Shown in pieces: positions 32,891 to 43,856 of a stretch of 64,000 nt of DNA (position 1 is the stretch's first letter; the number at the start of each line of letters is the position of its first letter). The position numbers were made by a program, and so were the translations under genes. The notes under the pieces were generated by a model. It saw only the letters and a list, made by a program, of their open reading frames with translations. It did no database searches and was not told the origin of the DNA. Source of the DNA: Amborella trichopoda (lineage: Eukaryota; Streptophyta; Magnoliopsida; Amborellales; Amborellaceae); contig NW_006500104.1 in NCBI RefSeq assembly GCF_000471905.2, positions 3,110,957-3,174,956 on the forward strand. Reading direction: 5' to 3'.

Positions 32891-33920
32891 ATCCATAAGA
32901 TGGAAGCAACCTTGAACTACGTGCCCGAACATTTGGTGGAAGGGGCAATATCTCTTATGGTTTGCGCGTCTACCTCCTCATGCTTCCGTGTCTCTGGAAG
33001 GGATGTCATTACTTCATTTAATAGTTTTTGCAGGGTCATTGGGGTGCACTTCTGATCTGTATTGTGTGTTAAGTTTATCCTTGAGGTCATTATAATAGAG
33101 GTTCAAACATGGAGGCATCCGATTATATGACTAAGGCTGTTGTTGCTTTTGATGTAGCTCCCCTTGAGATCTCAACCTTGGTACTCCTAAGGAAGTGTCG
33201 ATGTCTAAGATCTTTCTAGGAGTCGGGCTTGGGGGAACTCGGGCACGTGTCGGTGTGGCTGTGATTGCTGCATTGACCGTGCCCTTTTGCCAATTATCAC
33301 ACGGACTAGGCCGATTGTTGTTAAAGCTCCGACTTACACCTCCACTTGAGGTAGGCGACTGAGTGCACCCATGGTGCTTAAGTAAGCTCTCGATTCACAC
33401 CTCTTTAGAGATCATGTCAGTAAAAGTGATAGGGTTTGATGCCTTGACTTGGAGCGAGATCTCTTCCTCATATTTTGAATACAGGTTTGAATTGCGTCCA
33501 CCTCGGGCATGGGCTTGCTTTGGTATCCCTCCATCTTTGGACGAACTTGTCAACAAACTCTTTTGGTCCTTGGATAATAGTGAGAAGCTCAATAGTTTGA
33601 ACTTCTCGCTCGACCTCATAAAAGCATTTATAGAATAGATATTCGATTTCATCTCATGTATGGATGGAGTTTCGAGGCAGGCTAGCATACTACTTAAAAG
33701 ATTGCCTATCCAGGGTTTCCACAAATTGGTGGAGTAATCGTTCATCAGACGCCCACTCTTGGCATGCTGACAAAAAGTGTGTGATATGTTGTTGTGTTGA
33801 ACGGGTATTGTTAAAGATTGACAACCTTCCTTTTTGATAAGGTGCTGGAAACAAGAGTTGATTAATGAAAGTTGGGTACGACTCTTTATACGCTGTTGTC
33901 CCTTGCATTCCTGCTGGCTC
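32860..33920 (-). pseudogene. Tat-lineage gag (capsid and CxxH motif), degraded
   Basis: The reading from 33908 has HITHFLSACQEWASDERLLH and QFVETLDRQSF, then a stop where the invariant W of WYASLP should be, then YASLPRNSIHT and, further on, QGPKEFVDKFVQRWRDTK. These are the ordered hallmarks of a Tat Gag capsid. Near 32965-32885 the frame shows YCPFHQMFGHVVQGCFHL, the C-terminal CxxH-type motif. At least three stops and two frame changes are present. Upstream (33921-34138) I see no recognisable leader before the hAT insertion. No protease or pol follows downstream. Confidence 0.7.
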
Positions 33921-34565
33921 CCAAACCCAATTTCAAGTTGGGGCCTGGTTCAGGCCTCTTAGGTAAGATTTCGGTCCTGGCCAAGGCCGTACCCCGAATA
34001 TTAATGTTTGGGCACAAGTTGGTCAAGGCCTACCATACATGATTTTGGTCGGGTTCGGTTTGATAGGGCGGGTTAGTAGACCTATCCCTAGGACTCTCAA
34101 TCCTCGCGTAACTCCAATTAGAGCGTGATTGTTTATAGCAATGGTTTAAAAAACGGATCGGTGACCCGGATCGGGCACCCAAGAAACCGATCCGGATCGG
34201 CGACTCGACGATTCGGATCGGGAATCGGGTGAATCAGTCAGAATAAAGCTTCAAAAAAATCTGAAAAAATTATTAAAATTCATTATAAATATTGTTTTTT
34301 AGGAATTCAATAAGAAATGAGGGTACTCCATTAAGAATTTTCATGTTTTTGAATGAATATGCGAATATTGATATGTTTTTTCCCTGCATGAACCGCCATT
34401 CAGCATTTAATTTACATCACACAAAAAGATAAACATAGAATTATTATGGAATAAGTATATCAACATACATGGACTACAATAAAGCATAAAATTAGTAACA
34501 TACGATCTAAAAATAAAATGACAGACGACGTTGTTGTTCTTCTTGGTCATGCTGGTGCCATTAAT

Positions 34566-37319
34566 TGAATTCGTTTGACAATTCATTGATTCGATCTAAA
34601 AACGAATCATCGATATTAGCAGGCGTCTGACTATTCCCAAATCCCTGAGTGTTAGTATTTTGTTATTTTTCCAATCCAAAATACCCGAAGCTTGTCCATC
34701 CTTTATGCTCACTTGCACTGTCGTGCTCATCCCTACACTGTTGCTGTTGGGACTCGATATGTGAATAATATGGTTGGGATAGGGTAGCCTTAGAAACATC
34801 ATCTCTCTCATTTTCTCTTAGATCCCCTTCCCACTCTCCCTCATTAGATGCAATATCACCGACATCTCCGACGAATTGTGGATACATTAACTGGTTGCTT
34901 CCTCTTTCATGCTGCTCATCACTTTCTTCAAGATCTTCATCACCGATAGGCTCAAGGAACGCTCTCTTGTGCTACACTGGCTCCTCCTCTTCTACTACCC
35001 ATTGGTCTGCTGTGTCTGTGACAAATATTGTGTCTAATTCTATCGGCCCATTGTCTTCAAGCTTCCTTCTTATTTGTCGCTCTCTGAGGTTTAAATTATA
35101 ATGAACGTAGACTAGTTTATGAAGCTTCTCAGAAGCGAGTCGATTCCTCCTAGTAGTGTGCAACCATTGGAACGTACTCCAGTTGCGCGCACAGCCAGTA
35201 GTAGAACATGTCTGGGAGAGCACCTTGATTGCTATCCTCTTTAGGTGAGGTGCATCAGTACCATATATCTCGCACCATTCAGCTGGATTAAAATGCAAAA
35301 AGCATTGTAAGGGCAAGAACAATTCATAAGATTAAATATATGAATGAACAAAATATTAGCGAGAGGATAACCTGGATGCATCATAGTTCGAGAATTTCTG
35401 GTAAGTCTAGTTCCGAAGGATCCTATAGCATCCCTATACATAACAAGCTAAAACAAATATATTACGTTTTAGTGTATTATTCCTCACAAATATAACAACT
35501 CAATGAAGTTCTTACCCAAACATTAAATAATACCTCTTATATTGTTGCTACTTGGTTTCGATGGCTTCTCTCCAACCTTGCAATAATGTATCTGACCCCT
35601 TCCATAATCTTGTGGGGTTGTTCAGGTGTCAAATATAGAAAAATTTTGGGTTGAAGTAGTAACCTAAAAAATATATAAGTAGAAAAATGTCATTTACAAT
35701 TTCATAAAAAAATTATTTAAACTGAAACATTGTAATGATATAAATATATATTTACCAGCATAATGAATTGGACGTCCAAATTTGGTGTTCCACCTCCTTT
35801 CTTTAATCTCGATCACTTTGCTAGCAAAATTACACTTCTCCCCAATAGCTGATTTCGCCCTCTCAATACCTTCATAAAGGATACCCATGGTAGCTTTCTT
35901 GTCAGCATCCACCATTCTTAACACCGTGACCAAAGGGGCAGTGGCCTCTACAACACTGGAACATCGAGACCAGAACTGCCTATTTGAGATTATGTTGTCC
36001 ACTTTTATACCGGTACTGGACTTCGAGAGGCGGTCATTTAACCACTCTTCACAAGTAAACAATCTCTTTAATGCACCTTCAGATTCTCGAATGGAGTCCA
36101 CAGCTAAGTAATCGGGTGCAAAGTGGGTTATGGCAGGCCTGATTATCTCTTTTTTCTTAGAGTGTTCTCTAAACAGAAAATTTCTTTTAGAGTGGTTGTA
36201 TATAAATCTCGACACCAACCTTGCTTCCTCTAGAGTTTCCTTCACAATTTTGATCTCACTGATCTTCTCTAACATAAGATCGATGCTGTGTGCAGCACAC
36301 GAGGTCCATACTAGATGCTTCTTCTTATCCATCAACTTGCTGCCCGTAGAAACACATGCACGCGCATTGTCCGTAATAAACTGGACTACATGCTTATCTC
36401 CCACCTCCTCCACTATCTGATCATATAGTCGTACGTTGAAGTTTGCATCCTTCTTCATCCCTGATACGTCTTTGCTAGACAAAAAAGCTGTACCTTTTGG
36501 GGAATAGGCCAAGAAGTTTAAAAACTCCTTTTTGCTAACTTTATTCAACCAACCATCACTCATGAGAGTAATGCCTATCCTTGGCCAACTCTGTTTATAT
36601 TCTTCAATCCACTTTTTAACGTCCTCCACCTCTTCATCTAATATTGGCCCACTGAGCTCATATGTCGTCGGGGGTTTTACTTTGGGCCCGACTCTCTGGA
36701 TTGCACTGACCATAGGTGGAAAATATGGGCTATTGGCTGCATCAAAGGGAATCCCTTTATCGTAGAACCATTTACTAACATATCTCCCTAACATGTTTCT
36801 TGTACCTTTAACCATGCCTTTTAGGGTCATTTGTTGTGACTTAGGCTTTGAGAGAAATGGGTCTTTACGACCATGACCTACAATACTGGCACTCCTAGGT
36901 AACCTACAAATAATTTCTTCAACAATTGATTCTCCTTGATTCATATTGCCACCAACCCCTCCATACATATTTGAGCTGGGCCCGCCATACATGCTCGAGC
37001 TGGGCCCGCCATGCATATCTGAACTAGGCCTACCATGCATATCTGAGCTAGGCCCACCATGCATGTCTGAGCTAGACCCACCGGGCATTCTAAATCCACG
37101 TTCCCTCTGATATTGTTCATGTGAACTTAATCTTGTGGCCATGTCTAGCTCATTATTATATTGCTCTTCTAGGTCATTATTATATTGCTCTTCTGTATCA
37201 TTCTTGCTTGATGGTGTATATAAACTAGCTATCTCCTCATTCATCCTATGTTTGGCAATTTTTTTACCTTTGTTAGCATTAAGAATTGTTTGTAAAAGCT
37301 GAATAAAGCTGTTTACAGC
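34566..37319 (-). pseudogene. hAT transposase (DUF659 / hATC), four exons, inactivated
   Basis: Likely exons: 37319-35756, 35663-35516, 35447-35372 and 35282 to about 34566, with GT-AG borders at every step. Exon 1 carries LMSDGW, NFLAYSPKGTAFL, VVQFITDNARA and CAAHSIDLMLE, so two catalytic aspartates (in SDGW and TDNA) and the C-x2-H motif are present. Exon 4 has AIKVLSQTCSTTGCARNWST and NRLASEKLHKLVYVHYNL, the hATC dimerisation region. Exon 1 starts at an AG acceptor; no BED zinc finger or start codon is found upstream, so the N terminus is missing. Exon 2 has a 1-base shift and stops. TAG at 34974-34972 cuts off an acidic tail that otherwise continues. Not functional as assembled. Confidence 0.85.
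36955..37085 (-). repeat. 24-bp coding repeat in the hAT transposase
   Basis: Six units encode variants of GGPSSDMH (GGSSSDMH, GGPSSDMH, GRPSSDMH, GGPSSSMY, GGPSSNMY, GGVGGNM). The repeat sits between the N-terminal part and the conserved transposase core and keeps the frame. Confidence 0.9.
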
Positions 37320-37428
37320 CTGCAAATTAGATCACATGCAAAAAAAAAAAGAAAAATGATCAAAAAATGACAAATTTCAAAGAATCCCATGAAAAACACT
37401 GTGCAACCCGTGTTCTTCACAGACTCGC

Positions 37429-37492
37429 CGATTCTGCACAGTGACTCGGCGAGTCACCGTGCAGAATCGTCCGGTTCTCTTTAGAACCGGAC
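37429..37492. repeat. Two perfect subterminal hairpins of the hAT element
   Basis: CGATTCTGCAC (37429-37439) pairs with GTGCAGAATCG (37459-37469) and encloses GTGACTCG.CGAGTCAC, itself a palindrome. Next to it GTCCGGTTCT (37469-37478) pairs with AGAACCGGAC (37483-37492) around a 4-base loop. Subterminal repeats of hAT elements often bind transposase. Confidence 0.9.
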
Positions 37493-37990
37493 GATTCCCG
37501 TTTTTTTAGCCGATACGATCCTCCCATGACGATTTTCGAGTCGAACCGGGCGAGTCCTGTTCGACTCGTCGTTTTTTGAAACACTAGTTTATAGCGTTTA
37601 GAGAAAGAGAGATTGTACGGAAATTAGATGGATAATAAAGAATTGATTTCATTGGAAATTCTATGGTAATTTAACTTGAATTATAGTAAGAGAGAGAGAG
37701 AAAGATAAAATCTTGAGGTAAAACTAAATTTATGAAGAGAGTTCAAAATTCGCAATTCTATCAATATTCTCTTTGCAATGGGCGGATACTCGCCTTGGCC
37801 CGGGAACTCGCCCTTTTGCTCAAGCTAGTTACGTTATTTAATACAAGGCTACAATGCTCTATATAAATTTTAAAAAAATTTGAGAAAATTTGAACAAAAA
37901 ATATATATTAAAAAAAAAAAAAAAAAAAATTAATCTCCAGGAGTCCAAATAATCTTAATTGGAAAACACTGATAAAAAAAGGGTATGGTT

Positions 37991-38362
37991 TGTATAAGGT
38001 TGAGGCCCTAAACAATCAAAGTAAGGCGCATGTTCAAATAGTGTTACTAGATGTTTTGGTACTAGAAATCTTTGTAATGGCCAGAAAATTTATCTTCATA
38101 TCTAATTATAAAATATAAATATTAAAAAATAGTATACATCGAGCTGATCTATGAACACTAGAATTCCTTGAAAATAGTCGGTCCAAAAAATGTATAACAT
38201 GATATAATATTTTCAAGACTTGAAATCCGTTTTTTCCCATTTATATACATCTTGTAGTCGAGACGATCGATTTGAGAATTTTTGGGCATCAAAACGACCA
38301 CCTCTAGTAAATTTTTGAGGTGCTCCTTAATTTGAATGTTTAGGGCCTTACCTTTATATAAA
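37991..38362. repeat. Fold-back repeat (about 370 bp)
   Basis: The left arm has GAGGCCCTAAACAATCAAAG and then TTACTAGA. The complement of the right arm (38362-38288) has AAGGCCCTAAACATTCAAAT and TTACTAGA. The arms are about 75-90 bp and match moderately well. It may be a MITE-like insertion; no target duplication was identified. Confidence 0.5.
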
Positions 38363-40060
38363 CTTTTTCTTTTAACAAATAAATTTATAGTAGGGGACAA
38401 TTTAAAAAACCCTACAAAAAACATATAAAATTAGAGATTAATGGAAAAAAAAACTGCCAATCTTTGCCAAAATCTTATAAATCCTACACAAAAATTATAG
38501 ATCAATTTCACCTTTTTATATTTTTAAAGCTTTAAAATTTTTAATATTCCCAAATTATATGTACAATTCGGGTAAACTCGGCCTCTCCCTACTCCGTGGC
38601 ACACTGTCTCTTAGTCATATAAATTAATTAAAATAAGATGAAAACCAGTCCATGACTTATACTTTGCACATATTGCAAGAACAAGTGCAACTTCTTATTC
38701 TCTCACCCTAATGTCCATTTTCTCTCAAATCTCTCCTCATAAACCAACGTCCTAAAATTGCTCCATGAATATCGATCTCGAAAGAATATCTTGTCGATAT
38801 CCTATGTTAGGATTGAATAACCCACTTGGAGGCCAAAACATGAATATCAAAAGTTAGATCCTATCAAGATCGTGTGCTTATCCACATAGAAATAAAATAA
38901 GAGAAAGAACGAGCGTTAATACGATAAATAAAATATGAAGCATACCCACACTACAATAACACAAATGTTTAAGTAGTTCATCCCAAAATGGCCACATCCT
39001 CGAGCACGGTAAATTGAAATCCACTATACCACTGAAAGTTACATCATAGATTTTGGGATACATAGTTACCAATCAAGCAAATCTTTTTAAACCTGCATTC
39101 CCGATCGAAATGACCTATCAATCTCATCTATATTCCACACCAAAACCATTATCCAGGAAGAGACGCATCTCTATTCGATAGCAAAATCCCTATCTAGGAA
39201 GAGACTATTGAGAGCAATAGAGGCTTTCCCTCACTGAAAACGGAAACCATCCAAAATCTTCATAGGAATTTCTTCTCTACAAGAAACCATCCTCCGAATC
39301 TATATGAGTCACATCCATGGTGTTTCTCCTCTAAGGAGAGACCCTGCTCCTTTGCCCTTACCTCTCTCCAGAAGAAGACATCTTTAAATATAAAAATTAA
39401 ATGAAAAATTCTAAAAAATTTTACAAAAATATGAAAAATTAAATGAAGATATAAAAAGTAAAATAAAACTAAAAAACGACAATAAAAAAGTTCAAATAAG
39501 ATGAAAAAAAGTATAACAAAAATGGATCTAAAAAGCCGATACAAATGGGGTGATTTAAAAATTTAAAAAAAAATATATAAAAAGGGGGATTATGGCAAAC
39601 GACAATCACCAATCATTTTCAAAAAATCCAAATTATATAAAAAATTTATATACCACTCCTATATTATGTACCCCAAGTTATACACAATACTCAAGGATAC
39701 TCGGATTTGCCTGTGTCCGAGTGGACTCGGACGGGTTACGAAACCATGATCAAAAGGACTAACATAAAAAAATTACTTTTCAGATTTAAAGGGAAGGGAC
39801 TCTGGGCGACAAAATACTTCTACAATAAAATTTTAAAAAATAAAATTTATAGTGTAAAACATATGTGTCACATCAGGCAAAAAACGCGAACTTGCATGTC
39901 TATATTTACGGCGCATATTCACCTTACATTAACTCTTCTAGGGTTTCCAACATCATTTCAAACAGTGCGGAAGAGCTCATCGCCTTATCCACGCTTTGAA
40001 AAGCGACGGTGGAGATGACATGTTATAGTTATTGGGTTTTTATTTTTTATTTGTTTTTGG
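38363..40060. other. Unassigned AT-rich region
   Basis: A segment near 38930-39250 (AACACAAATGTTTAAGTAGTT and following) resembles a sequence often seen in plant LTRs, but no LTR ends are found. An A-rich stretch lies at 39380-39600. No gene is recognisable; short open frames at 39544-39260 and 39707-40018 have no known motif. Confidence 0.4.
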
Positions 40061-40106
40061 GAGTTGGGGCCGGGGGGGGGGAGAGAAGGGGAAGACAATC
40101 CCTACC

Positions 40107-40274
40107 TGGAAAGACAGTCCCTACTTGTTTTTTAATAAGTAGGTTAGAAGTTAGCTTTTTGAAAATATTAGTGAGGTGATATTTATGGTCTGGAAAGACA
40201 GTCCCTACTTGTTTTTTAATAAGTAGGTTAGAAGTTAGCTTTTTGAAAATATTATAGAGGTGATATTTATGGTG
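40107..40274. repeat. 84-bp tandem duplication with internal palindrome
   Basis: TGGAAAGACAGTCCCTACTT starts at 40107 and again at 40191; the two units are nearly identical. Each holds CCTACTT...AAGTAGG around an about 10-base AT-rich loop. Confidence 0.95.
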
Positions 40275-40439
40275 GGAATGGAAGCCAGAACGTGGTGATT
40301 AAGGTGTAGAGTAATACTTCCACGACCCAGCCTTTTTCCCATGTTATAGTTATTGTTGGACTCTAAGTATAGAATCCCTACTGCCCTTTTGTACCATAGG
40401 ATATCCGGAATCAACTTATTGCATTTACATTTTCATAGA

Positions 40440-40850
40440 GCATGTCTCTCCTTTCGTACTTTTATTATTTTTATTATTTATTATTTATTTATTTATTTAT
40501 TTTTATCAGATGAATCAGTGGGGGAATAGGCTCCCTACCTGCTTTATTAATTACATTACAACATTTTATAGCAACACCATATGGAAATAATAAAGTCATA
40601 AAATTGGGGTGACGAGCTCGCCAAATGGCAACTTCTGAAGAAAGTATGACATGTTTGACTAAAGCATTGGCAACCTTGTTCGCTTCACGATACATGCTAC
40701 TCCACATATTGCAAATTGAAGAAAGTTAGTTGTGATGGCTGCCCACCGAGGGTATGCAATCTCCAAGGGACTCTATATGAACCTCACCTTGTTTCGACAA
40801 GGACATTGGACTAGACATCCCAACTTGTCTGCCATTTATGTTGTATCCAT
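40440..40850 (-). pseudogene. 3' end of a LINE-type retrotransposon (RNase H-like tail)
   Basis: On the minus strand one frame reads GEVHIESLGDCIPS and then ICNMWSSMYREANKVANALV, the Y-R-E-A-N-x-V-A-D-x-L-A motif at the end of the RNase H domain of plant LINEs (the usual D is N here). About 200 bp further the minus strand ends in an A-rich tail with AAATAAAT repeats (about 40500-40440), as expected for a LINE 3' end. The 5' part is missing and stops occur upstream. Confidence 0.6.
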
Positions 40851-41480
40851 GACATGAGAAAGACATGCGAGTTGCATGCTAAAATAGTCATTTGTATTTA
40901 TGGTCAGAGAGAGTAACTTGTGTACGGTCAACCTAGTGATTTGCAGAAGAATACATTTTCTTTTTCAACATGGTTATGATCAGCCCACTAATTTGTAACC
41001 TGATTTTTTCTATTAAAAAAAAATAAAATAAATTTGTAACATGAATTTATTACAATTTTCAAAGTCACTAGTGCACCTGGATCTAGCTAATAAAGCAGCC
41101 ATACAAAATTAACAAGAAATTAAGGAGGTTAATATTGTATTTCTGTTAGAAAAATGATTACTGGAACCAACTTTTGTGAATTATAATCAAGTTTATTTGG
41201 ATAAATTACTTAGAAAACAATGATTTCTTATTAACAAGAGGGACTTGACAATTTGCTAAAATGTCGAGATGTATTGGTTAACTGCTTAATGGTAGGTAAT
41301 AAGTGCATCTCTAAGCATTGCAAGACAAATGATTCTTCTATCGCCTTGTCCGTAAGACTCGGTGGGCAGAAATAATGATTGAAAATTTGGATGAGTCTGG
41401 TACTACTGGTTGGGTGCCAAGTTTGGCCTTTATTATTCTTCTTAAACGGGCCAAGACAATTCACCAATACACTCAGCAAT
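40851..41480. other. Unassigned AT-rich spacer
   Basis: No gene is recognisable. An 89-codon minus-strand open frame (41500-41231) has no known motif. Confidence 0.4.
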
Positions 41481-41499
41481 GCTCGTGAGACACGTCTCA

Positions 41500-41640
41500 A
41501 TGGGATTCGTCGTTATTCCTGTGCTGACTCCGTGTGTTGATGTCATAACTCGTGTTTCCTGTGCTGACTCGGTGTGTTGAGTTATGCTCCTTTTTCCTGT
41601 GCTGACACGGTGTGTTGATGTCATAACTCAACACACTGAA
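41500..41640. repeat. Short tandem repeat of CTGTGCTGACTCGGTGTGTTG
   Basis: About three units start with CCTGTGCTGAC.C (about 41518, 41559 and 41597). The last one ends in GTGTGTTGA...TCAACACAC, a perfect 9-bp inverted repeat around about 9 bases. Confidence 0.85.
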
Positions 41641-41641
41641 T

Positions 41642-41830
41642 GTGTGGTCGAATTTCATGAGAAAATAGTAACACGTTTTTTTTAATTTTTTTCAAGGGTA
41701 CTTTTGTAATTTTTTTCAAAATAGAAGGCATGCTTGTGTGGTCGAGTTTCATGAGAAAATAGTAACACTTTTTTTTAATTTTCTTTCCAGGGTACTTTTG
41801 TCATTTTTTTTCAAAATAGAAGGCATCTGC
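41642..41830. repeat. 94-bp tandem duplication
   Basis: GTGTGGTCGA.TTTCATGAGA starts at 41642 and 41736. Each unit ends in TTCAAAATAGAAGGCAT. Confidence 0.95.
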
Positions 41831-43788
41831 CCATCTCAATAAACAAAGTTATTATGGCCACGCATCCTACTCAACCAATGGTCATTAAAAACATGGGGCC
41901 TCAAGCTTTTATAGAACTGAATTCTCCCTAAAACGTTCGAACTGGAACACTTCCAAATTTGTTAACTCTTCGTGCAAACTTATTAAGTCCTCCCATTATT
42001 TACTCCTCCTGCAAATTTATTAACTCCTCATGCGTTATGAAATCTTCGTGCAAAATGATGCGGCACTCGAAAAGGGATTGAGCATCGCGTTCAACTCAAA
42101 TATATATGCAAGAGCTCGCTCAAATAGAAGACTAATTTAGGAAAAATATGTTTTGAGCAGAAAAATATATATGCAAGAGTACTGTTTGTTTTATAAAGTA
42201 TACTAGCAACCCAAATATTGCCTAAAAAATAGGACCCGGTTTCTATGCGGGCAACCCCGCATATGTAGAAATGTGGGCCTATTAATAAATCTATTTTTGA
42301 AGTGGATTTTTGGACTTAATTTTTAAAGACATGTAATATCTAACATGGAGATCATGAATATGCAAAATAAGTAAATTTTAAAAACTGGAAATAATAATTC
42401 TAGTAAGAAAACATTTGGACTGTTAGTTTCCATTGTTTTTAGGTGGAACGTCTACTTGCATCCATATTTAAGATGGATGTTTTACACTTTTTAGACCGCA
42501 TATGTCATGTGGCTGCATGAAACAATTTTCTTAAAAAATATACTAGAAATTTAAAGTATTTTTAAACTAATGATGTTTAAATATACAAGTAATTCAAAAT
42601 ATAGATGCAAGAGCCATCTTGTTTTTCGAATCATGTTTAGTATGATATTTTAATTAATAATTATGCTAATTAGATTGATAACCAAAACTTATATATTATT
42701 TATTAATATATCTATATTATAAATTATATAATTATTATTATTTGTTATAGTTGTAAATTAGATTTTTAAGTTAGATGAGATTATAAGATAAATTTCAAAT
42801 TTATTTTTATTTGTATAATAAAATGATTGTCAAATATAAATCAATAATTTTAATTTCAATGTATAATATTATAGTAAGTTAGCTTGTGATAATTTTGGAC
42901 GAGTAAACTTCAATTTTGTATTGTTTACATGTGTGAGTTTAAGAGAGGAGTGGATGCCCAAACTTTAGTGTCAAAATATTTTGTAGAAAAAATAAAAAAT
43001 AAAATAGTGTATAGGTTGACATTGTGATTACAGTTGTTTCAGCCGTCCGTTTAGAATGGACTATTGGATAGCTGAGAAATATATAAGTTTTATACAGTCT
43101 AGGTAAAAACCGTCCTAGAAATAACTTAGAAAAAAGTTGTACGTAAGTCCAACATCCATCTTAAGATGGATATTGGAAAAAGAAGGCACCTAAATGAATG
43201 GTGTAAAAAAAGATATATTTAAAAAGTATTTTTAATAATATAAATATTTTTTTTTTTTTTATATTCAAGAATCATGCCTTAGATCATGAGCCTCTAAAAA
43301 AAATTTAGATATAAAATCTCTCTTTAAGTCCGATTTTAGAGGGAGCCCAGTTATGTACATGTGAATCAACGGACTCATAATATCCCGTCCATAACTTTAT
43401 GACCCCAAATTTTGGATATCAATAAAAGCAAATTCCAAATTGCACTCTTTATGCACTTGAAAAATAGTCTCAAGATTAAATACAAACCATCGAACTTTTT
43501 TTAAGGGGAACATCTAAGTGTTAGAGTACTCAATATTCAAAATTTTCATTTAAAAATAATTAGTGATTCTCAGGTGGTTACGAAAATTTCAAACTCAAAA
43601 ACGTTTTCCACACAGTTCTTTTGACTGAGGGAGTAAATGTACAATTTAATCTTGGAGGAGCATAGTATATGTGCTCAATGTATATATAGCCCATTGCGGC
43701 TGAGTTTTATGAAATAAAAACTTGTGCTTTTGTCATGAGTTTTATTAAATAAAAACTTGTGCTTTTGTCATGAGGCCCATCCACAACA

Positions 43789-43790
<2 letters not shown>

Positions 43791-43824
<34 letters not shown>
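43791..43824. repeat. (TA)n microsatellite before the second gap
   Basis: A pure TA run. In the duplicate at 53.5 kb the same place has no TA run, so it is a local expansion. Confidence 0.95.
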
Positions 43825-43827
<3 letters not shown>

Positions 43828-43836
43828 AAGTACTTT

Positions 43837-43856
43837 NNNNNNNNNNNNNNNNNNNN
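43837..43856. other. Assembly gap (20 N)
   Basis: Twenty undetermined bases just after the TA repeat. The duplicate copy suggests that about 50-60 bp of unique sequence belong here. Confidence 0.95.

Larger units (their letters stand above)
34139..37587 (-). mobile_element. hAT-superfamily DNA transposon, 8-bp TSD
   Basis: The left end CAATGGTTTAAAAAACG and the complement of the right end TAGTGTTTCAAAAAACG match at 13 of 17 positions. GTTTATAG flanks both sides (34131-34138 and 37588-37595); a ninth base, C, also matches, so the boundary may shift by one. An 8-bp duplication is diagnostic for hAT. The inside holds a minus-strand transposase with DUF659 and hATC domains. The 5' subterminal part is GC-rich and forms strong hairpins; the 3' side has repeated CGGATCG words. 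The intact duplication suggests no large rearrangement since insertion, but the transposase is broken. Confidence 0.9.

Noticed and set aside
35887..36765. Several + strand open frames inside the hAT element
   Set aside because: They are antisense shadows of the conserved transposase core.
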